Of a stretch of DNA of 64,000 nt, positions 46,107-55,184 are shown in pieces. Each line of letters starts with the position of its first letter. Positions within the stretch are counted from its first letter, which is position 1. The notes below the pieces were generated by a model that worked only from the letters and a program-made list of their open reading frames with translations, was not told the DNA's origin and searched no databases. Made by a program: the position numbers and the translations under genes. This DNA is from Clostridiaceae bacterium (GTDB lineage: Bacteria > Bacillota > Clostridia > Acetivibrionales > DULL01), in the NCBI GenBank assembly GCA_012840395.1, contig DULL01000066.1:49403-113402 (forward strand). Reading direction: 5' to 3'.

Positions 46107-47903
46107 ATGAAAAAAATCGCGGCAGTTATTTTGGCATTTCTTATTTTAATATCTTTTTCCTGTAATGTAGTAGCCGAATCTTCATATCTTTCCGGTTATA
46201 CTCCTAAGATAGTTGGGTTTTTAAATGGAGTAAGCTATTCAAATAAGGGGAAAACCGAGGAAATAACTGTTGATATCAGCAAATATTCTGATTATAGTAT
46301 TTTTAGGTTAAAAAATCCCGAAAGAGTAGTTGTAGATATTTTAGGAGTTGATGCGCCAGGAAAACAGCAAATTATTCCAGTAAATAGCAGTTTGATACAA
46401 TCTGTCAGATATGCACAGTTTGATAAAGGCATTGCACGGGTTGTACTGGATGTAACAGAGCAACCTGAAGTCAATATAAAAAATGAAAAAAACAAATTAA
46501 TAATACTTGTCAGTGTAATAGACGATGAGAATAAAGTAGTGGATGAGGAGGATAAAAGCAACACTGGTAAAGATAATAATAACAGGGATAACCAGGATAA
46601 CTCCCAGGTAGGAAATAATGATGAGAAAAACGCCAAAGACAGAAGGGAGGATACTTCTGATCGTAGCGGAGAAAACAGAGATGAGTCTTACGGAGATAGT
46701 CAGTTATCCATTGAATATCTGTCCTTAGAGGAAGATGAAAGAGTTTTAATTTCAATGGATAGTGAAAAAGAGTTTAGGATTATGAGACTGACAGGACCTG
46801 ACAGAATAGTTGTTGATATTCCTGATGCTCCGTTAAATATAAGGAGGAATGAGATTCCCGTTAACAGCAGCCTTATTAGTTCAATAAGATATGGTCAGTT
46901 TACGGAAGACACTGTAAGAGTTGTTCTTGATATAAATGGACAGGTAGATTATGAAGCTGACACTAAAGAAGGTGTCTTGACCATAAATGTGAAAAAAACT
47001 TCCTTAAAAAATATTAAATATCATAATCATAGTGACAGAGTATATCTTACATTAAATGGAGCAAAGCTTACCGAGGGAGGAGAATTTCTAAAAAATCTGT
47101 ATACCTCAAGTTATGAGGATGAAGGGAAAAAGTACATAATTACATTTCCAAGTAAACTGGCTAACCTTGGTACTGGTATGCTTAATATAAATGACAATTA
47201 CCTGAAGTCTATTGAAATAATTGAAGACAAAGAATCAGGCAACACAAGCATAATATTCGATGCAAAAGATACGTTTAAGTATCTGGTTTTTACAAGATCT
47301 GAAGCCAATGATACTGCAATAACAGTACTTAAGCCTGCCTCTGATGATGAAAGGCTGGTTGTTATTGATGCCGGTCATGGAGGTGCCGAGCCAGGTGCAA
47401 TTTATGGAAATTTATATGAAAAAGAATTGAATTTGGATATCGCTAAAAGGCTCAACAGACTTCTTGTTGAGAATAATATAAAAACATATATGATACGTCA
47501 GGAAGATATTACAGTAGCCCTGTATGAAAGGGCATATATTGCCAATGCACTAAATGCAAAGCTGTTTTTGAGTATACATAATAATGCTATGGCTGATGTA
47601 AATTATGGGGGTACCATGACTCTGTATTATCCGCAGAATGGAAGAACAGGAATTAATGGAAAGACTTTCGCAGAAATAATACAGAGGAATTTAGTAGATA
47701 CGTTAAAGACTATTGACAGAAGCATAAGAGAACGACCTAACCTTGTTGTCCTTAAGGCTACGAAAATGCCTGCAGCTCTTGCTGAAATTGCTTTTTTGAC
47801 AAACTCAGAAGACAGGAATAATCTCAGGAGTGAAGAGTTCAGGGAAAAAGCGGCTCAGGCTTTATTTAAAGGAATAATGGAAGCTCTGGAAAAGATCAAA
47901 TAG
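46107..47903 (+). CDS. Secreted N-acetylmuramoyl-L-alanine amidase with two AMIN domains
   Basis: 598 residues, GGGGG upstream of ATG 46107. A signal peptide (residues 1-24) leads to AMIN domain 1 (about 30-135, LKNPERVVVDILG), an Asp/Asn/Lys-rich linker (about 140-200), AMIN domain 2 (about 205-300, LTGPDRIVVDIPDAP) and a C-terminal Amidase_3 domain (about 415-595). Zinc ligands and catalytic Glu occur in VVIDAGHGGAEPGA, YEKELNLDIAKRL, LFLSIHNNAMAD and ALAEIAFLTNSED. It cleaves the amide bond between muramic acid and stem peptide, likely in cell separation or sporulation. AMIN domains target septal glycan. Confidence 0.95.
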   Translation: MKKIAAVILAFLILISFSCNVVAESSYLSGYTPKIVGFLNGVSYSNKGKTEEITVDISKYSDYSIFRLKNPERVVVDILGVDAPGKQQIIPVNSSLIQSVRYAQFDKGIARVVLDVTEQPEVNIKNEKNKLIILVSVIDDENKVVDEEDKSNTGKDNNNRDNQDNSQVGNNDEKNAKDRREDTSDRSGENRDESYGDSQLSIEYLSLEEDERVLISMDSEKEFRIMRLTGPDRIVVDIPDAPLNIRRNEIPVNSSLISSIRYGQFTEDTVRVVLDINGQVDYEADTKEGVLTINVKKTSLKNIKYHNHSDRVYLTLNGAKLTEGGEFLKNLYTSSYEDEGKKYIITFPSKLANLGTGMLNINDNYLKSIEIIEDKESGNTSIIFDAKDTFKYLVFTRSEANDTAITVLKPASDDERLVVIDAGHGGAEPGAIYGNLYEKELNLDIAKRLNRLLVENNIKTYMIRQEDITVALYERAYIANALNAKLFLSIHNNAMADVNYGGTMTLYYPQNGRTGINGKTFAEIIQRNLVDTLKTIDRSIRERPNLVVLKATKMPAALAEIAFLTNSEDRNNLRSEEFREKAAQALFKGIMEALEKIK

Positions 47904-47940
47904 AACATACAAAACTATATAAAAAACAGTTAAATTATCT

Positions 47941-47972
47941 AGTAGAATTTATATATTCTACTGATTTTTTTC
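47941..47972 (+). terminator. Intrinsic terminator after the amidase gene
   Basis: AGTAGAAT (47941-47948) pairs with ATTCTACT (47955-47962), followed by GATTTTTTT. Confidence 0.75.
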
Positions 47973-48123
47973 TAATTGCTTTTGTGTTAGTATTAATTAA
48001 TGTTTTATATTAGTATGCACATTGATAATAATAAATATAGCGAAAGCAGACTGGGATATTATAAAATTTCATATTCTTGTCCATAATTAGTAATAAATGT
48101 AAATCTTTATTATGGAGGGAAAT

Positions 48124-49272
48124 ATGAAAAGGCTTATTAGCTTGCTAGTACTTGCCTGTTTGGTGTTTACCAGTAGCTTGGGACTGGTTGGCTGTTCTGG
48201 ATTAGAAAAAGAACAGAAATCTGATACAACAAAAACTACAAAAACCAGTATTGATACAATAAAAGAAGAACAAGAAGAAGAGGATACTGATTATGAGAAA
48301 CGTACAGATATCACTCCAAGCGGCACAGATACTGCATTAAACACAATAAGTAATGAAAATACTGGTGAACCCAAGAAAGATAATATCCAGGAAGATATTC
48401 CCAGTTTGTGGATAACATTATATTATCAAGACAGGGACGGTTATATTGTTCCAGCTTCAAGAAAAATTGCGAAGCAGGAAGGAATTGCCAGAGCTGCGGT
48501 CAGTTTGCTGGTTGACAACTCCATTAACAGGGAGGAAATAGAGTATTTTGGGTTGTATCCAGTACTTCCTTCAGGAACTGAAATATTAGGTTTGAATATT
48601 AAAGAGGGTATAGCTACCATTGATTTTGATAAGGATTTTTTAAATTATAGTGATGAAACTACTGAGAAGAATATTGTTTCATCGGTTGTATATACATTAA
48701 CGGAATTTAGTACTATCGAAGGAGTAAAAATCCTTATTAATGGCCATACCGTCAATAATATGAAATATAATACAAATTTATCTGGAGTTCTTGGAAGAGA
48801 TAATACATTGATTAATTCAGACAGGATAAATCTTGATAAAGATATGGCAAAACAAGATGTTTATTTTTATAAGAGAGTAAATGACAGGTATGAATATTTG
48901 CTGCCAGTATCAAGAATGTATCCCAAAACAGGAAGCAGTGATACCCTTGCTCTTATAACCAGATTCCTCTCGGAAGATCCGGGTATAGAACATCTTTATA
49001 CCCAGGTGCCTAATGGAGTTGAGTTGTTGAATAACAGCATGGATGGAAGTACTCTGGTTTTAGATTTTGATGCCAGGTTAACATCCTATGGAGGAGGAAC
49101 AGCCAGGGAATATGGAATTATAAATCAGTTTTTATATACAGTAAGAGGAATGGGCGGAATTGATCGAATAAGATTTCTTGTAATGGGAAAGCCGGCAAAC
49201 TTTCCGGAAGGAACCAGTGTTTCAAAAGACTATATTATACCTGCTTTGATAAATAGTGTTATTGATGAGTAA
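48124..49272 (+). CDS. gerM: GerM-type sporulation/germination lipoprotein (two GerMN domains)
   Basis: 382 residues from ATG 48124, just after GGAGGGA; ATG 48112 overlaps the site and is rejected. The signal peptide ends in the lipobox LVGC, so it is a lipoprotein. After an acidic/Thr-rich linker come two GerMN domains (about 95-225 and 240-375): DRDGYIVPASRKIAKQEG and PSGTEILGLNIKEGIATIDF in the first, LPVSRMYPKTGSSDTLAL and PNGVELLNNSMDGSTLVLDF in the second. GerM is needed for spore peptidoglycan assembly and germination in bacilli. This and the amidase upstream form a small wall-maturation group. Confidence 0.88.
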   Translation: MKRLISLLVLACLVFTSSLGLVGCSGLEKEQKSDTTKTTKTSIDTIKEEQEEEDTDYEKRTDITPSGTDTALNTISNENTGEPKKDNIQEDIPSLWITLYYQDRDGYIVPASRKIAKQEGIARAAVSLLVDNSINREEIEYFGLYPVLPSGTEILGLNIKEGIATIDFDKDFLNYSDETTEKNIVSSVVYTLTEFSTIEGVKILINGHTVNNMKYNTNLSGVLGRDNTLINSDRINLDKDMAKQDVYFYKRVNDRYEYLLPVSRMYPKTGSSDTLALITRFLSEDPGIEHLYTQVPNGVELLNNSMDGSTLVLDFDARLTSYGGGTAREYGIINQFLYTVRGMGGIDRIRFLVMGKPANFPEGTSVSKDYIIPALINSVIDE

Positions 49273-49349
49273 ATTAAAAAATAATAGTCAGATATATGTA
49301 ATATTGATTCAGAAGTATTTAGAAAAGCATACAGGAGACATTTAGAGAA

Positions 49350-49967
49350 GTGGAAAAATTTGTGGAAAAATTTATTGTAGCAAGCAAGAACAAAGGAAAG
49401 TTAATAGAAATACAGAAACTTTTGGAAGGTCTTCCTTATAAAGTGATATCAATGGAAGAAGCTGGTTTTTCAGGAGATATCGAAGAAACAGGGAAGACCT
49501 TTGAAGAAAATGCGTTTATTAAGGCCAGAGCTGTATTCAACGTAACCGGAGGGATGGTTATGGCAGATGATTCTGGTCTGGAAGTGGACTACTTGAATGG
49601 CTTGCCAGGTATTTATTCATCAAGATATGCCGGGGAAGGGGCAAGCGATCAGGACAGAAATGAAAAATTGCTAAGAGAATTAAGGGATGTACCTTTTGAA
49701 AAAAGGACAGCAAGGTTTGTGTGTGCAATTGCGCTGATTTTGCCTGATGGTAAACATATTTCAATAAATGGATCCTGTGAAGGATATATAGGGTTTGAAC
49801 CTGTTGGAGATAATGGCTTTGGTTATGACCCTTTGTTTTTTATACCTGAGTATAATGCCACAATGGCTCAGCTTAGTTTGCATGAGAAAAATAAGATAAG
49901 CCACAGAGGAAAGGCCTTAAGATTGTTGGTTGATAAGTTAAAAAATTATGAAATAATCGAAAAATAA
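49350..49967 (+). CDS. XTP/dITP diphosphatase (RdgB/HAM1 family)
   Basis: 205 residues; the start is uncertain because AGGAG lies 12 nt before GTG 49350. Another in-frame GTG at 49362 has no better site. The enzyme cleans the nucleotide pool by hydrolysing XTP and dITP to monophosphates. Markers: VASKNKGKLIEIQKLL (SxNxxK), the acidic VMADDSGLEVDYLNG, GRYAGEGA-like SRYAGEGASDQDR, DNGFGYDPLFFIPEY and SHRGKALRLL. Neighbours: GerM and a phosphoesterase; the rdgB-yfcE order is common in Firmicutes. Confidence 0.93.
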   Translation: MEKFVEKFIVASKNKGKLIEIQKLLEGLPYKVISMEEAGFSGDIEETGKTFEENAFIKARAVFNVTGGMVMADDSGLEVDYLNGLPGIYSSRYAGEGASDQDRNEKLLRELRDVPFEKRTARFVCAIALILPDGKHISINGSCEGYIGFEPVGDNGFGYDPLFFIPEYNATMAQLSLHEKNKISHRGKALRLLVDKLKNYEIIEK

Positions 49968-50153
49968 GGAAGGATATACAAGCTTTCAGCATTTAATATA
50001 TAGCTTCATGCCAGGATATTTATGAAATTATATATTATAGTGTCAACACCATAAGGTTGCTTGGTGAAACAGGCATGTAGCCAATTCAAATTATATTGGC
50101 GGTTCAATATTATTTGAAGATAGTAAATGGTGACAGCTTGTTTTGGGGGAAGT

Positions 50154-50633
50154 ATGAAGATATTGGTTTTAAGTGATACACATGGAGAGATAGAAAAAGC
50201 CGAAGAAGTAATCAGAAAGAGTAGAGGAATAAATCTTATTATACATTTAGGCGATTATTACAGAGATGCTCAGAAATTATCAGACCTTTTTCCTGATATA
50301 CCTGTTGAATATATACATGGAAACAGTGATTTTATGATAGATGATGTTCCTGCAGAGAAAATACTTCAGTTCAACGGCAAAAAAATATTTATTACACACG
50401 GGCATAAATACTCTGTAAAATGGGATTATGAAAAACTTTTTAGGAAAGCGGAGGAAATTGGAGCAGATGTAATTCTGTTCGGGCATACACATGTTCCTAA
50501 GCTGGTTTCTAAAAATAAATGCCTGATATTAAATCCGGGCAGCATAAGTGATCCTAGAGAGAATTCCAATGAGTCTTATGCAATAATTGAGATTGAAAAT
50601 GAAAAAATAAGCCCTAAACTTTGTAAAGCGTAG
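50154..50633 (+). CDS. YfcE/MJ0936-family metallophosphodiesterase
   Basis: 159 residues from ATG 50154 after GGGGGA; the ATG at 50127 has no site. The small calcineurin-like phosphatase has VLSDTHGEIEKA, IHLGDYYRD, IHGNSDFMID, FITHGHKYSV, FGHTHVPKL and NPGSISDPRE. Such enzymes hydrolyse artificial phosphodiesters and, in some cases, nucleotides; the natural substrate is not known. It is followed after about 70 nt by the tRNA promoter. Confidence 0.9.
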   Translation: MKILVLSDTHGEIEKAEEVIRKSRGINLIIHLGDYYRDAQKLSDLFPDIPVEYIHGNSDFMIDDVPAEKILQFNGKKIFITHGHKYSVKWDYEKLFRKAEEIGADVILFGHTHVPKLVSKNKCLILNPGSISDPRENSNESYAIIEIENEKISPKLCKA

Positions 50634-50705
50634 TTTGAGCTTTGTATATAGCTTATAATTGATTTTGTCGAAGAAATATTGCTTATGAAAATAATATAAA
50701 GAGTG

Positions 50706-50734
50706 TTGACAAAGGAACTTATAACTTGTATAAT
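50706..50734 (+). promoter_or_regulatory. Perfect sigma-A promoter of the tRNA-Gly/tRNA-Arg unit
   Basis: TTGACA (50706-50711) and TATAAT (50729-50734) with exactly 17-nt spacing, ending 27 nt before tRNA-Gly. Confidence 0.88.
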
Positions 50735-50761
50735 AGGTAAAGTCAGCGCAAGGATAGTGTT

Positions 50762-50835
50762 GCGGGTGTAGTTCAATGGTAGAACATCAGCCTTCCAAGC
50801 TGATTGCGAGGGTTCGATTCCCTTCACCCGCTCCA
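50762..50835 (+). tRNA. tRNA-Gly (TCC)
   Basis: Full cloverleaf with acceptor GCGGGTG/CACCCGC, discriminator T and an encoded CCA. The anticodon loop is CTTCCAA (anticodon TCC) and the T-arm has GGTTCGATTCC. Confidence 0.95.
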
Positions 50836-50890
50836 ATTTATCTAATTGATAGTATTCTTTCTTTTTTATTGTTCTTTTTTAATAATGTAT

Positions 50891-50967
<77 letters not shown>

Positions 50968-50978
50968 CAATTTGTCTG

Positions 50979-51013
50979 AAAACCCTGATGAAATCAGGGT
51001 TTTCGGCGTTTTT
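50979..51013 (+). terminator. Terminator after the two tRNAs
   Basis: AAAACCCTGAT (50979-50989) pairs with ATCAGGGTTTT (50993-51003) around GAA, and a second T-run lies at 51008-51013. Confidence 0.8.
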
Positions 51014-51021
51014 TGAAGCAC

Positions 51022-51070
51022 AGGGACGGTTCTTCTGCTTCCTTCAGACGGAAGCAGAAGAACTGTCCCT
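51022..51070. repeat. REP-like palindrome (AGGGACGGTTC family), copy 1
   Basis: The arms 51022-51042 and 51050-51070 are 21 bp long and complementary except for one G-T pair, with a 7-nt loop. The right arm recurs almost exactly at 54284-54304. Palindromes of this AGGGACnGTTC...TTCC type are seen dispersed in Firmicute intergenic regions. This copy borders the decayed transposase. Confidence 0.75.
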
Positions 51071-51074
51071 ATAT

Positions 51075-52175
51075 TTACATTGCTTCGATCAATTTCCTAA
51101 CTCCTACCATATTTATTGCCCTTTTCATGTTATAGGCAAGAAAGCTAAGCCCCAGCTCTGCTGTCGCTTTTTCTTTACCCTTACATAACAGATAATGCGC
51201 ACCATGATACCACTTTACTGTGCCAAATGGGTGCTCCGACAAGAACTTTCGTTCTTTTATCTTGTGGATATCTTCTTTTATTCTGAGGACAACTTTCTTC
51301 TTTATATAGTCTTTTCTGTCTAGCGTATGATTGAATGGACTGATATCGGCATTTTCGGGAATAGGGTTGAGATTTCCTTTTACGTTTCCGTACATTCGAA
51401 CCGAAACACATTTGGTGCCAGGCCCAAAGCTTACAGTCTTGTAATTTTTTGAACCTGTACATCTGTTAGGGTACTGGCGGCATGCATCTTTATTGGCGAA
51501 TATGGTGTTATTTCCTTTCTTCTTTGTCTGTTGCCCATAGGACATGTTACAGTTCCATCCTCGTTTAGCGTAAAGCAGCTTAAAATAGACTGTTCTTGAA
51601 CTTCTACTTCTATTACAGTATTTTCATAGCAAGCAGGAAGTACTCCTGCGGATATGCACTTTTGTATGTCCTCTGGTTTATTGGAGTTCCTTATCTCTTC
51701 TGTAATTTCTGCTTCTTCATAGTCTATGTTGTAGAGCCTCTCGTGTTTATCATATTTCAAAGCTACATTTGGAACTATCCCATTCATTACACAGTTTAAT
51801 ATATCTTCACGATTTTCATAGCCCTTGTCTGCCACTACCTCAACTGTTTCAAACTCCAGGGTTTCCTTTGCACGCTGGGCCACTTCTTTCAGCAGTCTCT
51901 GATCCGTATTACGATTGGAAGACATTTTTCAAAGCTTTAGCATTGTCCTTACGGAAGTCTGATATTGTTCTGAAATCAGGGGTTAGTCTGTTTAGGAGAA
52001 AAAACAATTCAATGTTGCGGGTACATTCAGCCATAAGTTTTCTGCTGGAACGTATCTTGTTGAAGTAGCCATATACGTAAAGCTTCAGAAGGTCTCCAGG
52101 GTCATAGGGAGGCCTGCCGGTCCGGCAGGATACGGCTCTTTGAAATCCGGCTACTTCTACACAAAAAAATATCAT
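51075..52175 (-). pseudogene. Decayed IS1182-family transposase (truncated, internal deletion, frameshift)
   Basis: Three minus-strand fragments make up one broken gene. Fragment 1 (52175-51909) has RPPYDPGDLLKLYVYGYFNK and LTPDFRTISDFRKDNAKAL, the IS1182-type N-terminal region, but the usual first 30-40 residues are missing and a stop lies just upstream. Fragment 2 (51925-51431) resumes at the middle of the catalytic domain (VEVVADKGYENREDI), so the stretch with the first catalytic Asp is deleted. Fragment 3 (51545-51075) continues in another frame and ends with SEHPFGTVKWYHGAH and LAYNMKRAINMVG. No intact terminal repeats or target duplication were found. It cannot make active transposase. 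Confidence 0.85.
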
Positions 52176-52230
52176 AAGAGCCCGTCAAAAGGGGTGTTAT
52201 TTGCACATAAAATATAAATTGAAAGGTGGT

Positions 52231-52728
52231 ATGAAAATGAATCAGACAACAGGAACAAAAAGTTTTATGTTCTTTGTAACCGCTGTGTTAGGTTATCTAT
52301 ACAACAGTATAAATGAATTAGTGGTAATATTAATACTGTTTATGATTATGGATTATATTTTAGGCATCATAGAAGTGTTTAAAACAAAAAAACAATTTGA
52401 TAAAGAGGTTGCACTCTGGGGAATAATCAAAAAGGTATTGTATGGTTTTGTTCTGGCTATTGCTTTTTTGGTTGACTTCATTATAATTTTCCTGACCACA
52501 AAGATTGGTATGAAATTGCCAGTGTCAAGTATGTTTGGCATCGCAGCAATTGCATACTTGCTGGGAACAGAAGGATTCAGTATTGTAAAGCATTTTTTGA
52601 TAATTGGGGTGCCTGCTCCGAATTTTCTTCTTAAATTTTTCGGTTTATTGAAGGATGAATCTGGTAAGATTATTCCTTTCTCCAAAGAGGAGAGAGAAGA
52701 AACTGAAGATGAAGAAGAGTTCTTCTGA
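52231..52728 (+). CDS. Phage holin-like membrane protein (Holin_4 family type)
   Basis: 165 residues with AAAGGTGG before ATG 52231 (ATG 52237 is possible). About four hydrophobic segments are present, and the family signature MDYILGIIEVFKTKKQFDKE, a membrane helix followed by a basic loop, is clear. The tail is strongly acidic (KEEREETEDEEEFF). Holins make membrane lesions that release lysins in phage lysis; chromosomal relatives may act in sporulation or export of wall hydrolases. No lysin or other phage gene is adjacent, so it is an orphan beside an insertion-sequence remnant. Confidence 0.78.
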   Translation: MKMNQTTGTKSFMFFVTAVLGYLYNSINELVVILILFMIMDYILGIIEVFKTKKQFDKEVALWGIIKKVLYGFVLAIAFLVDFIIIFLTTKIGMKLPVSSMFGIAAIAYLLGTEGFSIVKHFLIIGVPAPNFLLKFFGLLKDESGKIIPFSKEEREETEDEEEFF

Positions 52729-52808
52729 TATCCTGAAAAAATATTATAAAATGATTAATTATTATACCAAAAGGAAAAAAAGTATAATTTACTATTGTTG
52801 TTTTTGGT

Positions 52809-52866
52809 GTTAGATTAATGTTATTGATCAAAAAGGTGAAACATATTTCACCAACATTAATCTGAC
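52809..52866 (+). promoter_or_regulatory. Long leader stem-loop directly before the PLP gene's ribosome site
   Basis: GTTAGATTAATGTT (52809-52822) pairs with AACATTAATCTGAC (52853-52866), 14 pairs with one wobble. An inner GGTGAAA/TTTCACC helix (52835-52841/52846-52852) closes a CATA loop. GGAGG follows at once at 52867. There is no T-run. Translation control or a protein-binding site is plausible. Confidence 0.6.
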
Positions 52867-52881
52867 GGAGGATTATGCATA

Positions 52882-54033
52882 ATGAAAAGGTTTGACGAAA
52901 TACAGCAGATAGGCGGACATTATGGAGATGATCATGAGAAATTCCTGGGTGCGGTCGTACCACCAATTTTTTCAAATACCATTTTTAAATTTCCAACCTA
53001 CGAATCTAATGAAGAAAACAATAAGAACAATAACCGTTATTCCTACACTAGAATTCAGAATCCAACATATGAAATAGCTGAAAAAAAGATTGCAAAAATG
53101 GAAAACGGAGAGGTCGCCAGATGTTATGTTTCAGGCGTATCGGCGATTTTTTCAGCTCTTTCAGCATTTCTTGAGAAAGATGCCCATGTGGTTTGTATAA
53201 AACATGTGTATGGAAGAGTTAATGAATTCCTGGATACATATTTCAACAGGTTTGGCGTTGAAACCACAAGAGTAAGTGGAGAAGACCTGGACGAAATAGT
53301 GTCTGCAATACGTCCAAATACCAGGATAATATATCTTGAGAGTCCTAGCTCATTGCTTTTTAAATTGCAGGATCTTGCTGCAATTGCAAAAATAGCAAGA
53401 GAAAAAGGTATATATACTATGATTGATAATACCTGGGCTACACCTGTGTTCCAAAATCCTTTGGATTTGGGCATTGATATAGTTATTCACTCTATATCCA
53501 AGTATTTGGGAGGTCACAGTGACATTGTTGGAGGCGTAGTAATTTCGAGCAAAGAAATAATGAAAAAAATTCCAACATTCGGTAGCTTTTTGCCTCCATT
53601 TGAAGCCTGGCTGCTTATAAGAAGTTTGAGAACGCTGGGAGTGAGAATGAGACAGCATCAGGAAAACGGTATTAAAGTGGCCAAGTATCTTGAAAGTCAT
53701 CCTAAAATATTATCAGTAAATTATCCGGCTTTAGAAAGCCATCCCCAGTATGAACTGGGCAGAAAGCAGATGAAGGGATACAGTAGCGTATTTGGTTTTG
53801 AAATAGATACTGACAGAGAGGGAATTAAAAGATTTATAAATAATTTGAATTATTTTACCCTTGGACCAAGCTGGGGTGGATACGAGAGCATAATAACGGC
53901 AATGGCATGCGGGAGGACCGATGAGGAAGTTTTAGCTACTGGTTGCTCTATAAAGTACCTGCGAATATCCATCGGGCTTGAAGACGCAGATGTATTGACT
54001 GAAGACCTGGAAAATGCCTTGAAACATGTATAA
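52882..54033 (+). CDS. Cys/Met-metabolism PLP enzyme (cystathionine gamma-lyase or methionine gamma-lyase type)
   Basis: 383 residues from ATG 52882, 10 nt after GGAGG. Family motifs: YSYTRIQNPTYEIAEKKIA, the cofactor region RCYVSGVSAIFSALSAFL, IYLESPSSLLFKLQDLA, the Asp of TMIDNTWATPVFQNP, PLP Lys in HSISKYLGGHSDIVGG, and YLRISIGLEDADVLTEDL at the end. It removes or exchanges the gamma-substituent of sulfur amino acids. Compared with MetY upstream in the window, the insert typical of sulfhydrylases is absent, so a lyase is likelier. The substrate (cystathionine, methionine or other) is not settled. Confidence 0.88.
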   Translation: MKRFDEIQQIGGHYGDDHEKFLGAVVPPIFSNTIFKFPTYESNEENNKNNNRYSYTRIQNPTYEIAEKKIAKMENGEVARCYVSGVSAIFSALSAFLEKDAHVVCIKHVYGRVNEFLDTYFNRFGVETTRVSGEDLDEIVSAIRPNTRIIYLESPSSLLFKLQDLAAIAKIAREKGIYTMIDNTWATPVFQNPLDLGIDIVIHSISKYLGGHSDIVGGVVISSKEIMKKIPTFGSFLPPFEAWLLIRSLRTLGVRMRQHQENGIKVAKYLESHPKILSVNYPALESHPQYELGRKQMKGYSSVFGFEIDTDREGIKRFINNLNYFTLGPSWGGYESIITAMACGRTDEEVLATGCSIKYLRISIGLEDADVLTEDLENALKHV

Positions 54034-54249
54034 ATTACGGAGAGTTACACGAGGAAAGACCTTGGTAGATCAGAAAACCGAGAAATATGCTACAGCTTTA
54101 AATAGGAGGAAATATCTTAGAGAATGATTCTTTAAAAATAATGTTCCATAAAAAAACCTTATCTGGAAGCACATATTGCATTTATAATCTTATATGTTAA
54201 TATAATTAATATATTTTTATGCCTTATGGAGGCAAGGAGACGGAAACAC

Positions 54250-54304
54250 GGGGATGGTTCCTTGCTCCTTTTCACAAGAGAACGGAAGCAGAAGAACCGT
54301 CCCT
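54250..54304. repeat. REP-like palindrome, diverged copy 2
   Basis: The right arm 54284-54304 repeats the copy-1 right arm with one change (CCGTCCCT instead of CTGTCCCT). The left arm (54250-54268) pairs imperfectly. It lies between the PLP gene and the Nif3 gene. Confidence 0.65.
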
Positions 54305-54327
54305 TTGCTTTTGAGAGGAGGAAATCA

Positions 54328-55152
54328 ATGAATACTCAACAGGTAATGGAAATTGCACTAAAGCTTGCCGGGCTTGATCATGTCCCAGAGGACTCAGGTA
54401 TTATATTTGAAGGAGACAATATTAAGAAGGTAATGTCCGGCATCAGTATAGATGTCCCGGAATTATTAATTGCCAGGGAACTAAAGGTTGACATGGTTCT
54501 TGGCCATCATCCCAGCAGTTCAACCAGCGGACTGGGTATGTCAAAGATGCTGGAATATCAGATAGACAAGATGGTCAGTTGTGGAGTTCCAGTCAACAAA
54601 GCACAAAAAGCAATAAGTGGCAGGATTGAAGATATTGAAAGAATAATACAGGGTGGTAATTATGACAGAATAAATTCCGCTGCCAGATTATTAAAAATAC
54701 CATATATGAATATACATACCCCTGCAGATATAATTTCTGAAAAAACCGTCCAGAAAAAGATTGACGAACATTTAAAAGGTAACAGTAGGGCAAAGTTATC
54801 TGATGTAATTGATGCTTTAATGGAGATAAGAGAATACAGAGCTGTCGCAAAGATACAGCAGCCGAGAATTTGGGCAGGCTCACCTGATAGTTTTGCGGGC
54901 AAAGTAGTAGTAACAATGTCAGGTGGCACTAATGGAGGTCCTTTGGTGGCAAAGGCTTATTTTGAAGCGGGAGTAGGTACTTTGGTTTGTATGCACGAAA
55001 AAGAAGAAACACTTAAGGCAATTAAAGAGCAGAATATTGGCAACTTGATAGTTGCAGGTCATATGGCCAGTGATTCCATAGGAATGAATGCAATACTTGA
55101 AGAACTGGAATCTAGAGGAATTGAAGTTATAAGGATGTCCGGAATTGTTTAA
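54328..55152 (+). CDS. Nif3-like dinuclear-metal protein
   Basis: 274 residues from ATG 54328, 6 nt after AGGAGG. An in-frame ATG at 54226 would translate the REP palindrome and is rejected. Nif3/YbgI signatures: the His-His metal motif VLGHHPSSSTSG, the mid-strand region ARLLKIPYMNIHTPADI, and the C-terminal LIVAGHMASDSIGMNAILEEL with conserved His and Glu/Asp. These hexameric toroidal proteins bind two metals and are widespread, but their reaction is unproven (GTP-cyclohydrolase-like in places). The BNR-repeat gene follows 32 nt later. Confidence 0.85.
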   Translation: MNTQQVMEIALKLAGLDHVPEDSGIIFEGDNIKKVMSGISIDVPELLIARELKVDMVLGHHPSSSTSGLGMSKMLEYQIDKMVSCGVPVNKAQKAISGRIEDIERIIQGGNYDRINSAARLLKIPYMNIHTPADIISEKTVQKKIDEHLKGNSRAKLSDVIDALMEIREYRAVAKIQQPRIWAGSPDSFAGKVVVTMSGGTNGGPLVAKAYFEAGVGTLVCMHEKEETLKAIKEQNIGNLIVAGHMASDSIGMNAILEELESRGIEVIRMSGIV

Positions 55153-55184
55153 ATGGATTTGCAATACAATAGGAGGGTTTTAAA

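Noticed and set aside
51075..52200. Intact insertion sequence with terminal inverted repeats
   Set aside because: No matching ends or target duplication could be found around the transposase fragments.
54226..54327. In-frame N-terminal extension of the Nif3 gene from ATG 54226
   Set aside because: It would translate the REP-like palindrome; ATG 54328 has a perfect AGGAGG site and fits the family's N-terminus.
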